14,078 bases of DNA, from assembly GCA_002297965.1 (NCBI GenBank), contig DBLF01000083.1, forward strand, positions 1 through 14,078, written 5' to 3'. The notes under the pieces are model-generated. The model ran no database searches and was not told where the DNA came from. It saw only the letters and a program-made list of their open reading frames with translations. Shown piece by piece: positions 1 to 6,454 of this stretch. Both the position numbers and the translations under genes were made by a program. The DNA is from Candidatus Segatella papionis (lineage in GTDB: Bacteria > Bacteroidota > Bacteroidia > Bacteroidales > Bacteroidaceae). Within the stretch, counting starts at the first letter, position 1. Each line of letters starts with the position of its first letter.

Positions 1-47
1 AACTAAATATAGGGAACTACATTGGTAAGTAAATATGGCACATTAGA

Positions 48-118
48 AAAGTGTTCCAAGGCTTGAAACGAAGTGTGTTGAACGTCAGTACCAACTGTTT
101 TGAGCCTTGGAACACTTT
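48..118. repeat. Long inverted repeat, 16-base perfect arms
   Basis: Positions 48-63 (AAAGTGTTCCAAGGCT) and 103-118 (AGCCTTGGAACACTTT) are perfect reverse complements. With a few G-U pairs the stem can be extended inward to about 70 and 96, leaving a loop of about 25 bases. It lies beyond the 3' end of the minus-strand gene cluster and overlaps the first unit of the adjacent 22-base tandem repeat. There is no T-run directly after it on either strand except a short TTTG, so it is not a standard intrinsic terminator. Function unknown. Confidence 0.8.
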
Positions 119-196
119 GTTTCTGCCCGAGAAACAGTTTGTTTCTGCTCGTGGAACATTTCGTTCCTGCCCCAGGCACACTTTGCTACTGTGGTA
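109..196. repeat. Four tandem 22-base palindrome-like units
   Basis: Four consecutive 22-base units lie at 109-130, 131-152, 153-174 and 175-196. Each starts with a GGAACA-like half and has a GTTYC-like half about ten bases later, followed by a TGCYC-type spacer. Units one to three can each form a 5-base stem, for example GAAAC/GTTTC at 131-145 and GGAAC/GTTCC at 153-167; the fourth is degenerate. Decayed copies may extend left to about 46. The regular phase and individual palindromy suggest a REP-like or other intergenic repeat family and not coding sequence. I do not recognise a named family. Confidence 0.7.
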
Positions 197-208
197 CGAG
201 GATTTCGA

Positions 209-316
209 AAGTGGTGGTAACGGTGGTAACGAGGTGGTAACAAAAAAGTGTTTGTTACCACCACTTAAATGCTTATTATTCAGAAAATTAGATTAAGTGG
301 TGGTAACGGTGGTAAC
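209..316. repeat. GGTGGTAAC repeat cluster with direct and inverted copies
   Basis: GGTGGTAAC occurs at 213-221, 222-230, 233-241, 299-307 and 308-316. A 22-base segment is repeated identically at 209-230 and 295-316. Between them, 254-268 is an inverted copy (GTTACCACCACTTAA) that can pair with 209-221 (13 bases) or with 293-307 (15 bases), but not both at once. The cluster sits past the stop codon of the last minus-strand gene. It could fold in the 3' part of that transcript, or mark a recombination or protein-binding site. No function is established from the sequence. Confidence 0.8.
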
Positions 317-322
317 AAAAAT

Positions 323-341
323 AAGAAAAAACTTTTTTCTT
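323..341 (-). terminator. Possible weak terminator after the gene cluster
   Basis: AAGAAAAAA (323-331) and TTTTTTCTT (333-341) are perfect reverse complements with one base between them. Read on the minus strand, they follow the stop codon at 371 by about 30 bases and are followed by ATTTTTG. A second small dyad (TGTTC/GAACA, 354-358 and 365-369) directly follows the stop. The stem is almost all A-T and the loop too short to form well, so this is only a weak candidate for the end of the operon. Confidence 0.25.
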
Positions 342-370
342 TAGAGTTATCTTTGTTCTTTTTTGAACAT

Positions 371-1447
371 TTAATGCTTCAAATAAAGCCCATTTAGTTT
401 TTCCAAGAATACGCTTACTTCATCATTAACCAATTGCATGAATCCGTGAGTCTTCTTGTTTTCTACGCCAGGATAAGGAGTGAAGTAATGTTCCTGGATA
501 GGTTCGCCTTGGTTTCTGCCGAACGTCAAATAAGCGATGTGATGCTGTTTCAACTCGGGTAGCAGAATGTCGGAGAATACACTCGAGTCGCCTATGCTTT
601 CTACGCCTGTAGTTAATCCGAAGGCATTGTTGTGCTCTTGTGCGAAAGCCAGCGATTGGGTGATGATGTTCTTGATGCTCTGCTGATAGAGTGGGAGGTT
701 GATGGCCGACTTATATTGGAAATAGGAAACATTCACAACGTCGATGTTATGGTCAGGATAACGGTCCATCAAGTTCTTGCCTGGTTGGTAAGTCTCGGAG
801 TAGCCATAAACCACATTGGTGACATCTTCGTCATCCAATAAACCTTGAATTTTTTTGTAGAGGTCTATGTACTCGTCTTTGCCTAATTGACAATACCATG
901 CTTTGCCATCTATCGGAAGGAGGTAGAGAACTACGGGAGCCTTGATGCCATATCCGTCCTGCAAGGTGTCGAGATATTTGGCAAGCTGTTTGGCGTATTC
1001 TTCTAGCAAGTCATCGTTGCCGTTGTAGTTAGGCATCGTCCAGTTCATGAGGAGCAATCCTCCCTTGTTGAAATTCTTGAGCACGTCTTCTCGGATGGCT
1101 TTGAAAGGTACGCCGTCTGTGTTTTGTTGCTTTCCGCTCTCGATGCCAGCCAGTTCGTATCCGTTGGCTGCAGGACGATAACCGCAGAGCGCCTTCATGT
1201 CGCATCGGTCGCTGTCGCATTCCCATCTGTTCCAGCCGATTCCACTCAGGGTACCATACATCTGTCCGATGAGCGTACCCTTGTTGGCGTAAGTCTTGAT
1301 GTTCTCCTTCAAATTCTCCGTGCGGGTGGTGAGACCGCTCATGGCAATCTCATCGTATGATTTCTTTTTCTTTTCACCGCATGAGGAGGCGCAAGTAGCT
1401 ATGACGAGGAGAATCCACATCCATATTAGTCCATTTTTTGCACTCAT
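371..1447 (-). CDS. GH26-like lipoprotein, catalytic residues apparently lost
   Basis: A 358-residue lipoprotein: residues 1-22 form a signal peptide and the lipobox ASSC puts the lipidated Cys at 23. The rest follows the GH26 beta-mannanase fold order: GTLIGQMYG near 57, DMKALCGYRPAANGYELAGIE near 83-103, DGVPF near 111, an LLLMNWTMPN segment near 131-140, and ILLPELKQHHIAYL near 294-307. The expected acid/base motif (RPxHE..WFWWG) is replaced by YLLPIDGKAWYCQLG near 175-189, where Asp occupies the Glu position. The expected nucleophile motif (ALTExG) is replaced by GLTTGVE near 277-283, with Thr for Glu and one residue missing. The usual Trp-His pair is WT. I infer a non-catalytic, probably glycan-binding, derivative. 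The ATG at 1447 is preferred over an in-frame TTG at 1456; it starts 15 bases after the upstream stop codon, so the gene is in the operon. Residues after Cys23 are GEKKKK, unlike the acidic residues in the other lipoproteins here. Confidence 0.85.
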   Translation of the reverse strand: MSAKNGLIWMWILLVIATCASSCGEKKKKSYDEIAMSGLTTRTENLKENIKTYANKGTLIGQMYGTLSGIGWNRWECDSDRCDMKALCGYRPAANGYELAGIESGKQQNTDGVPFKAIREDVLKNFNKGGLLLMNWTMPNYNGNDDLLEEYAKQLAKYLDTLQDGYGIKAPVVLYLLPIDGKAWYCQLGKDEYIDLYKKIQGLLDDEDVTNVVYGYSETYQPGKNLMDRYPDHNIDVVNVSYFQYKSAINLPLYQQSIKNIITQSLAFAQEHNNAFGLTTGVESIGDSSVFSDILLPELKQHHIAYLTFGRNQGEPIQEHYFTPYPGVENKKTHGFMQLVNDEVSVFLEKLNGLYLKH

Positions 1448-1462
1448 ATTCTTCAATGTTTT

Positions 1463-3829
1463 TTATTCGTTGTATGCCTTTACCATCGCTTCTGCCACGG
1501 TAGGAAGAGTCCACTGAGGAACATTTCTGTCGGTTCCCTCGAAGATGCTCATCCAGTAGAAGGTGGCAACTCCGTAGGCTTTCGCCTGCTTGATGATGTC
1601 GGTGGCTTGGTCGGCGGCTGCTTGAATCTCGCTTGCCGAACTGTTCTTGCTCACGCTCTTGTTGCCATGAGTACCGTATTCACCTATGATGCAAGGAATA
1701 CCCTTGCTGATGAAATGGGTGTTGAGGCGAGTGAACATATTTTTGATTTCTTGGCTGCAAGAAGCATCCCAGACACCCTTGTCAAACCAGTTCCATGGAG
1801 CGTAGGTGTGTACTTCTACGGCGATGTGTCCCTCCGTCTTGTCGGTAGGGATGGTGAGATTGCTCAGCACGTCGTCGCCATTGGCTGCTGCGTATGTGTT
1901 GACGATGAGATTGCGAGTCTCATTGTTTCCGCCTGTGGCGCGAACGGCATCTACAAAGCTCTGTGCGTAGCCATTCAAGCCTTTGTAGCTGTTGGCATTC
2001 TTAGGAGCGTTCCAGGTGTTGTCGGCATCGAGCATCTCGTTATAGCCTTCGAATACCAAGTGCTGGTCGTAGCTTTGGAAGCGATTGGCAATTTGAGTCC
2101 AGAGTGCTTCATATTTTTCCTTGTTCTCCTTATAGTTTGCCTCGTCTGCCTTGAGCCAGTGCTTGTAGCTGCCGTCGTCAGGGTCGGCACCCGTGTCGTG
2201 GTGAACATTGAGGATGCAGTACATACCATTGTCGATGACATAATCCACGATTTCTTGCACGCGGTTCATCCAAGCCTCATCCACGGTTCCGTCTTCTTTC
2301 ATGTGCTGGAACCAAGTTACGGGGATGCGAACAGAATTGAAGCCATTTTTCTTCAAGAAATCTACCATAGCCTTGGTGGTAGGTACCTGTCCCCAAGCTT
2401 TCTCGAAGTCTGTAACGGAGTTCTTGTCCATAGATTTGCTCATGTCGATAGCATCCATGCAGTTGCCGAAGTTGGTTCCGATGCCCATGTTCTTCACCGC
2501 ATCAGTGGCGCTTTCTTCTACGTAAGAAGCATTGAGGTTCACTTGGTCGCGGGTGATGACGTTCTTGCTGCTCAATGCAGCTTTCCACCAGTTGTCGGAT
2601 GGTAGATTGCTTCCATACCAAGGCATAAAGTAGCTCCATTTGGCTCCTGCGCTCCAAGCGTCGTCAATGTCGGCTGTAGCTACGTTCTTGTCAACATCGG
2701 TTCCGCATTCTGCCAGAGCCACCAGCTTGCCTGGGTAACGAGCTTGTATTTCCTTGAACTCCTGTGCTTGTTTTTCTGCATTGAATCCATAGAGGTCTCT
2801 GCCGATGATATCCACGTATTTGTCGCCAGGATACCAGTCTGCATCGTTGTTATAGGAGTTGGCGTCGCCATTGAAGTTTTGTGTGGTCCAAGCCCAAATC
2901 AAGTTGTGGATTCCCTTGCTTTGGAAGTAATTGAACATGGTTTGCCAGAGTTGTTTGTAGGTTTCAGCTCCATCATATCCCCACCAGAACCACGACTTGG
3001 TCCAACTGGCTTGGTTCTTGGCGCAAGCATTTCCTGCAGCTTCGTGGAATGGTCGCCAAATGGCTACTACTCCTGCATCCTGCAATTTCTGCAATACAGC
3101 CACAACCTTATCCATTTCCTGATAGAACCATTTATTCTCCCATGTACCTTCTGTCAAGGCGTTGGAAGCCTTGAAGGTCGTTTCGGAAGGGGTGCAGGTT
3201 ACTCCGTCGCCATTATCGGCAGGAACGGTGCTCTCCGTCTTAGGTACATTGAAGTGCCACATCAGGGAAACCAAACCTCCTGCGTCTGCCCATTCGGTTA
3301 CTGGGGTGATGTCATTGTAGTTGATCCATCCATTTTTGCCCTGGTTTGGCACATAGATATGGATGAAATCGTAGCCGTTCATGGCAGGATATTTACCAGT
3401 GGCAGTGTAAATTTCGTCGGCTTTCTTATGGTTCCAGTTCACGTCGGCAATGACGGAAGAGATGATTTTGCTGCCATAATTCAATTTCAAGTACTTATAG
3501 AGACGTTTGGTCTTCTCTGTGGCAGAGGCATCGGCAAGCTCCACGTTGTTCACGTCACTTTCATGATAGATGGAGAAGGTGATGTTGTTGATTTTGTCGA
3601 TGTCGTAGGTCTCCCAAGCCCCGAATGATTCCAAGCCTTTGAGGATGACTTCCAACTTATTGTCCGCCGTGTGTTTGAGCGATGAGATGGCGTTTTGCTC
3701 ACCTGTGAGGTTCCATTCTTTTGTGGCTCCTGTTTGAGAGGTGTTGATGGTAATCTTATCGCCATTGGTTTGTGCAAAGGCAGTGAAAGAAAGTATTACT
3801 GCCATCAATGAGAGTAAAAGTTTTTTCAT
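1463..3829 (-). CDS. GH26-GH5 endo-mannanase/endo-glucanase
   Basis: A 788-residue secreted enzyme with two catalytic domains. Residues 1-19 are a Sec signal peptide (AFA before Gln20) without a lipobox. Residues about 24-100 form a short beta-rich module. The GH26 domain spans about 105-430, with the acid/base Glu263 in WRPFHE, the WFWWG motif at 280-284 and the nucleophile Glu374 in ALAECG; GH26 enzymes are mostly beta-1,4-mannanases. The GH5 domain spans about 445-785, with NVHHD at 541-545, acid/base Glu598 in FEGYNE, HTYAPW at 674-679 and nucleophile Glu717 in IIGEYG. Its motifs resemble GH5 subfamily 4 (endo-glucanase, xyloglucanase or lichenase), but subfamily is uncertain. Both active sites look intact. 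The combination suits glucomannan, whose backbone mixes mannose and glucose. The start codon overlaps the stop codon of the upstream small gene (ATGA), implying translational coupling. Compared with the simpler HExxGxWFWWG form, there are about ten extra residues between the GH26 acid/base and WFWWG. Confidence 0.93.
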   Translation of the reverse strand: MKKLLLSLMAVILSFTAFAQTNGDKITINTSQTGATKEWNLTGEQNAISSLKHTADNKLEVILKGLESFGAWETYDIDKINNITFSIYHESDVNNVELADASATEKTKRLYKYLKLNYGSKIISSVIADVNWNHKKADEIYTATGKYPAMNGYDFIHIYVPNQGKNGWINYNDITPVTEWADAGGLVSLMWHFNVPKTESTVPADNGDGVTCTPSETTFKASNALTEGTWENKWFYQEMDKVVAVLQKLQDAGVVAIWRPFHEAAGNACAKNQASWTKSWFWWGYDGAETYKQLWQTMFNYFQSKGIHNLIWAWTTQNFNGDANSYNNDADWYPGDKYVDIIGRDLYGFNAEKQAQEFKEIQARYPGKLVALAECGTDVDKNVATADIDDAWSAGAKWSYFMPWYGSNLPSDNWWKAALSSKNVITRDQVNLNASYVEESATDAVKNMGIGTNFGNCMDAIDMSKSMDKNSVTDFEKAWGQVPTTKAMVDFLKKNGFNSVRIPVTWFQHMKEDGTVDEAWMNRVQEIVDYVIDNGMYCILNVHHDTGADPDDGSYKHWLKADEANYKENKEKYEALWTQIANRFQSYDQHLVFEGYNEMLDADNTWNAPKNANSYKGLNGYAQSFVDAVRATGGNNETRNLIVNTYAAANGDDVLSNLTIPTDKTEGHIAVEVHTYAPWNWFDKGVWDASCSQEIKNMFTRLNTHFISKGIPCIIGEYGTHGNKSVSKNSSASEIQAAADQATDIIKQAKAYGVATFYWMSIFEGTDRNVPQWTLPTVAEAMVKAYNE

Positions 3830-4284
3830 TGTCTTGCTATTTTAATGGATTTATTGTTGATCTTGATGATGTAAGCTCCGTGGGTCAAGCCATCGAGGTT
3901 GATGATGGTCTTGTCGCCGGCGAGGATAGGGGAGAGGGATACCGCCTTGCCATCCAGGGCATAGACGCTAATCTTGTTGGCGGTGCCATCCACGATGATG
4001 CGGTTGCCTTCCAAGGCGAACTTGTTGGTTGTTTCCACTTGGCTGATGCCTGTGGTAGTGGCACCGTAGGTGAAGGTGGCTACCTTCCAGAGGTCGAAGG
4101 AGGCTGTTTTCTCAGTGGTCGTAATCGTCATCTGGTCGTTTCCGAAGGTTACCTCGGGTGTGGTTGCAAGCGCAAACTCCACCTTTGTACCATCGTTGAA
4201 ATTGACAAACAGCGATTTGCCATCGGCGGCATGGGTTGCCAGGCAGCACAGTGCCATCCCTAGGGATAATGCTATTTTCTTCAT
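3826..4284 (-). CDS. Small secreted protein with T9SS-like sorting tail
   Basis: A 152-residue protein. Residues 1-19 are a signal peptide (LATHA before Ala20). Residues about 24-78 form a short beta-strand module (VNFNDGTKVEFAL, then TASFDLWKVATFTYG). From about 86 to the end, a pattern of ISVYALDGKAV, INLDGL, GAYIIKINNKSIKIARQ resembles the type A C-terminal sorting domain of type IX secretion cargo, which is cut off when cargo is attached to the cell surface. No catalytic motif is visible. Its TGA stop overlaps the ATG of the GH26-GH5 gene by four bases. The ATG at 4284 is chosen because it begins the signal peptide; an upstream in-frame GTG lies in the terminator-like hairpin. It could be a small surface-anchored binding or scaffold protein; its role is unknown. 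The length is small for T9SS cargo. Confidence 0.8.
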   Translation of the reverse strand: MKKIALSLGMALCCLATHAADGKSLFVNFNDGTKVEFALATTPEVTFGNDQMTITTTEKTASFDLWKVATFTYGATTTGISQVETTNKFALEGNRIIVDGTANKISVYALDGKAVSLSPILAGDKTIINLDGLTHGAYIIKINNKSIKIARQ

Positions 4285-4314
4285 ATTGCTGTTATGGTTA
4301 AATGGTTTAAAATC

Positions 4315-4347
4315 AAAAAAGTGGCGCAGTCTATCTAACTGCGCCAC
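4315..4347 (-). terminator. Strong intrinsic terminator-like hairpin inside the cluster
   Basis: GTGGCGCAGT (4321-4330) and ACTGCGCCAC (4338-4347) form a perfect 10-base GC-rich stem with a 7-base loop. On the minus strand the stem is followed by six T residues (4320-4315). It begins 51 bases after the stop codon of the six-TIG lipoprotein gene and ends 30 bases before the start of the small T9SS-tailed gene. This is the textbook form of a Rho-independent terminator. It would end or attenuate transcripts from the transporter and binding-protein genes before the enzyme genes. Confidence 0.85.
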
Positions 4348-4354
4348 AAATATA
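4347..4354 (-). promoter_or_regulatory. Possible -7 box for the enzyme genes
   Basis: The minus strand reads TATATTTG here, matching the Bacteroidota -7 consensus TAnnTTTG. It abuts the hairpin stem at 4347. No clear TTTG-type -33 box is seen 19-21 bases upstream. If used, transcription would start inside the hairpin, which would then no longer form as a terminator in the new transcript. The motif is short and could be chance. Confidence 0.3.
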
Positions 4355-4398
4355 CGAATATTATTTCACATAAGTGATTTTTTTTAGTTAAATATCGC

Positions 4399-6411
4399 TT
4401 ATGGGAGGAAAGCAATCTTGGTTACGCCCTTCAAGTCGCCCTGGAGGATGAATGCAGTATCGCTCCAACCATCAGAGACATCGTTGACAGCTTCCATCAT
4501 GGCAGCGTCGAATACCTTTACAATCTGGGTCTCTGTACCGTTCCAATCTGCTGGTGAGTCGATGCCACCCCAGTTGGCGTTGTTGATCTGTACCTGACCG
4601 GTTGCGCTTGCGTCCTTGTAGAAGATAAGCTTAGAGCCAATCTTTACACCCCACTTCTTCAAATCTGACTTCATGATGCGGAAACGACCATCGTCATTCC
4701 ATGTAAAGGTGTATGGGTACTTGATGGCTGTTCCATCATTGTTTTCAGTAAAGTTCGCCAAGTCCTTCTCGGCTGGGATAACCTTGAACTCTGGACCCTC
4801 AAACTTGTTGCCATCTGGGTCTTCCATCACAACCTTGTAGGTTCCAACAGTTGCGTTGGCAGGAACCTGGCAGATAATCTCAGTATTGCTACGAGAGATA
4901 TAACGGTTCACCTTGAAGGTACCGATATAGAGGTTCTGGATGTTTTGGAAGTTCTTACCTGTGATGGTGATGCTCTCGCCAGCTACAGCCTCACCTGGGG
5001 TGATGGATGCGATGGCTGGGTCGGTGGCAGCCTTGATGTTCAAGCCTTCCTTCACTTCTACAGTAGTACCGTTCTTCAAGTTGAGCTTGAAGCCTGTACC
5101 AACGCAAGCGGCAGGAACTGTTACAGCAATGGCGTTTGCGTTCTGTGCAGTGAATTTCTCTACGGTCTGCTCTTCATCGCCAGGGAAGGTGATGCTCTTT
5201 ACGAGGTCGAGGTTTGTACCCTTGATGATGGTCTGCTCGCCAGCTGTGATGGCAGCAGGCTCGCAAGCTGTAACGGTAGGCTTAACCAAAGTGTAAGCCA
5301 CAGTCACGGTCTTGCCATTGTCGAGGCTCAGGGTGATGTCGCCTTCCTGTGCGTCCTCAGGAACGGTAGAAGTAACCTGGGTGGTCTCTACCTTGTTGAG
5401 CTTAGACTCGGCAGCGTTAGGGAATGCAATGCCGGTGATCAAGTCCATATCCTTACCGGTGATGGTCAGTTCTGCACCGTTCTTCACTGGGTTAGGCGTT
5501 GCAACCAACTGTGTAGGAACTACAGTGATGATGTTTCCAACTGGAACCTCTACGCCACTCTTGGTTACTACATATACAGTACCGTCGGTAGCCTTGCTAG
5601 GAACAGCTACGTTGATTTCCACTGCGCTCTGCGACTTGAAGTCGGCAGCATCTACGGTAGCACCCTCGAACTTCACGCTGGCAATCTGGTCGAAGCTTGC
5701 ACCCTTGAGGCTCAATACCTCGCCAGCCTTGATGGTACGGTCCTTGATAGGAGTTGCCTCAGGAGTATTGATGGTCAACTCTTCCTTGGTCTGCAACTCT
5801 GTGGCATCCTTCTCGAGATTGGTCAAAGTGATGACACCCGTACGAGCCTCAGCAGGAACCTGTACCTGGATGGTGTAGCGATCGTGAGCGATGAATTTGT
5901 CTTCCTTGATGGTGTCCTTCTCTACGAATACCACGCCGTGCATCAAGTTGAGGTAATCACCCTTGATGGTAACGATGTCACCCACGTTGGCTACTTTGTT
6001 CTCCTTGTTGTCTCCTACATAGAAGTCGGAGATTTCGATGTCCTCACGATAGGTGATAGGAGAGATGGATGTAATCTCGCCACCCTTCTTAGTCTTCAGA
6101 ACCACCTGTCCTGGCTCGCATTTCTCGGCAGGAACCTGGATGGAAATCTTGCTCTGCTTACCGCTCTGGATAACTTCGTAGGCGGTGATAGGGTCGGCAC
6201 CAGGAAGATCGATTTCCTCTATCTGATCCAAGTTAGTACCATAGAAATACAAGGTACCGCCACGGAGTACAGGGCAAGGACCGAAAGACTGGAGTGAAAT
6301 CTCATTGCCATACTGGTCGGTAGAGAGATCGTCTCCGTCGTTGCACGCTGTCAGCGATAGCCCTGCGAGGGCTACCACCAACATAGTGAATATTTTACTT
6401 ATCTTTTTCAT
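4399..6411 (-). CDS. Six-TIG surface lipoprotein with C-terminal glycan-binding-like domain
   Basis: A 670-residue lipoprotein with signal peptide 1-22 and lipobox LTAC (Cys23), followed by NDGDD, an acidic stretch of the kind associated with surface export of Bacteroidota lipoproteins. Six consecutive IPT/TIG immunoglobulin-like domains can be counted, at about 41-123, 124-216, 217-298, 299-377, 378-459 and 460-547; each carries the usual G(x)xLxxxGxxLxxIxxIxF pattern (such as ELTITGKDMDLITGIAF in domain four). The last part, about 554-670, is a separate beta-sandwich-like domain rich in Trp (near 571, 587, 614, 623 and 649) with KLIFYKD and QVQINNANW, resembling a carbohydrate-binding module. 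It occupies the SusE/SusF or surface glycan-binding protein position downstream of SusD. The TIG series would act as a stalk holding the binding domain away from the membrane. No catalytic motif was seen. Ligand inferred as mannan or glucomannan from neighbours. Confidence 0.88.
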   Translation of the reverse strand: MKKISKIFTMLVVALAGLSLTACNDGDDLSTDQYGNEISLQSFGPCPVLRGGTLYFYGTNLDQIEEIDLPGADPITAYEVIQSGKQSKISIQVPAEKCEPGQVVLKTKKGGEITSISPITYREDIEISDFYVGDNKENKVANVGDIVTIKGDYLNLMHGVVFVEKDTIKEDKFIAHDRYTIQVQVPAEARTGVITLTNLEKDATELQTKEELTINTPEATPIKDRTIKAGEVLSLKGASFDQIASVKFEGATVDAADFKSQSAVEINVAVPSKATDGTVYVVTKSGVEVPVGNIITVVPTQLVATPNPVKNGAELTITGKDMDLITGIAFPNAAESKLNKVETTQVTSTVPEDAQEGDITLSLDNGKTVTVAYTLVKPTVTACEPAAITAGEQTIIKGTNLDLVKSITFPGDEEQTVEKFTAQNANAIAVTVPAACVGTGFKLNLKNGTTVEVKEGLNIKAATDPAIASITPGEAVAGESITITGKNFQNIQNLYIGTFKVNRYISRSNTEIICQVPANATVGTYKVVMEDPDGNKFEGPEFKVIPAEKDLANFTENNDGTAIKYPYTFTWNDDGRFRIMKSDLKKWGVKIGSKLIFYKDASATGQVQINNANWGGIDSPADWNGTETQIVKVFDAAMMEAVNDVSDGWSDTAFILQGDLKGVTKIAFLP

Positions 6412-6454
6412 ATCTCATTCAGATTATAAGTTGTTTTGTTTGGAACCTACATTT

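Noticed and set aside
51..296. 81-codon open frame on the plus strand at the left end
   Set aside because: It runs through the tandem and inverted repeats; the peptide has no domain and follows the repeat pattern.
1448..1456. In-frame TTG start three codons upstream of the GH26-like lipoprotein
   Set aside because: The ATG at 1447 already gives a complete lipoprotein signal peptide and fits the spacing from the preceding stop codon.
1607..2605. 332-codon open frame on the plus strand opposite the GH26-GH5 gene
   Set aside because: It lies wholly antisense to a gene with clear catalytic motifs, has no recognisable domain, and reflects codon bias of the real gene.
4285..4347. GTG start extending the small T9SS-tailed gene by 21 codons
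   Set aside because: It would begin inside the terminator-like hairpin and place a charged extension before a good signal peptide.
4945..6297. 450-codon open frame on the plus strand opposite the six-TIG gene
   Set aside because: Antisense shadow of the repetitive TIG-coding sequence; composition rich in Leu, Val, Cys with no domain or signal peptide.
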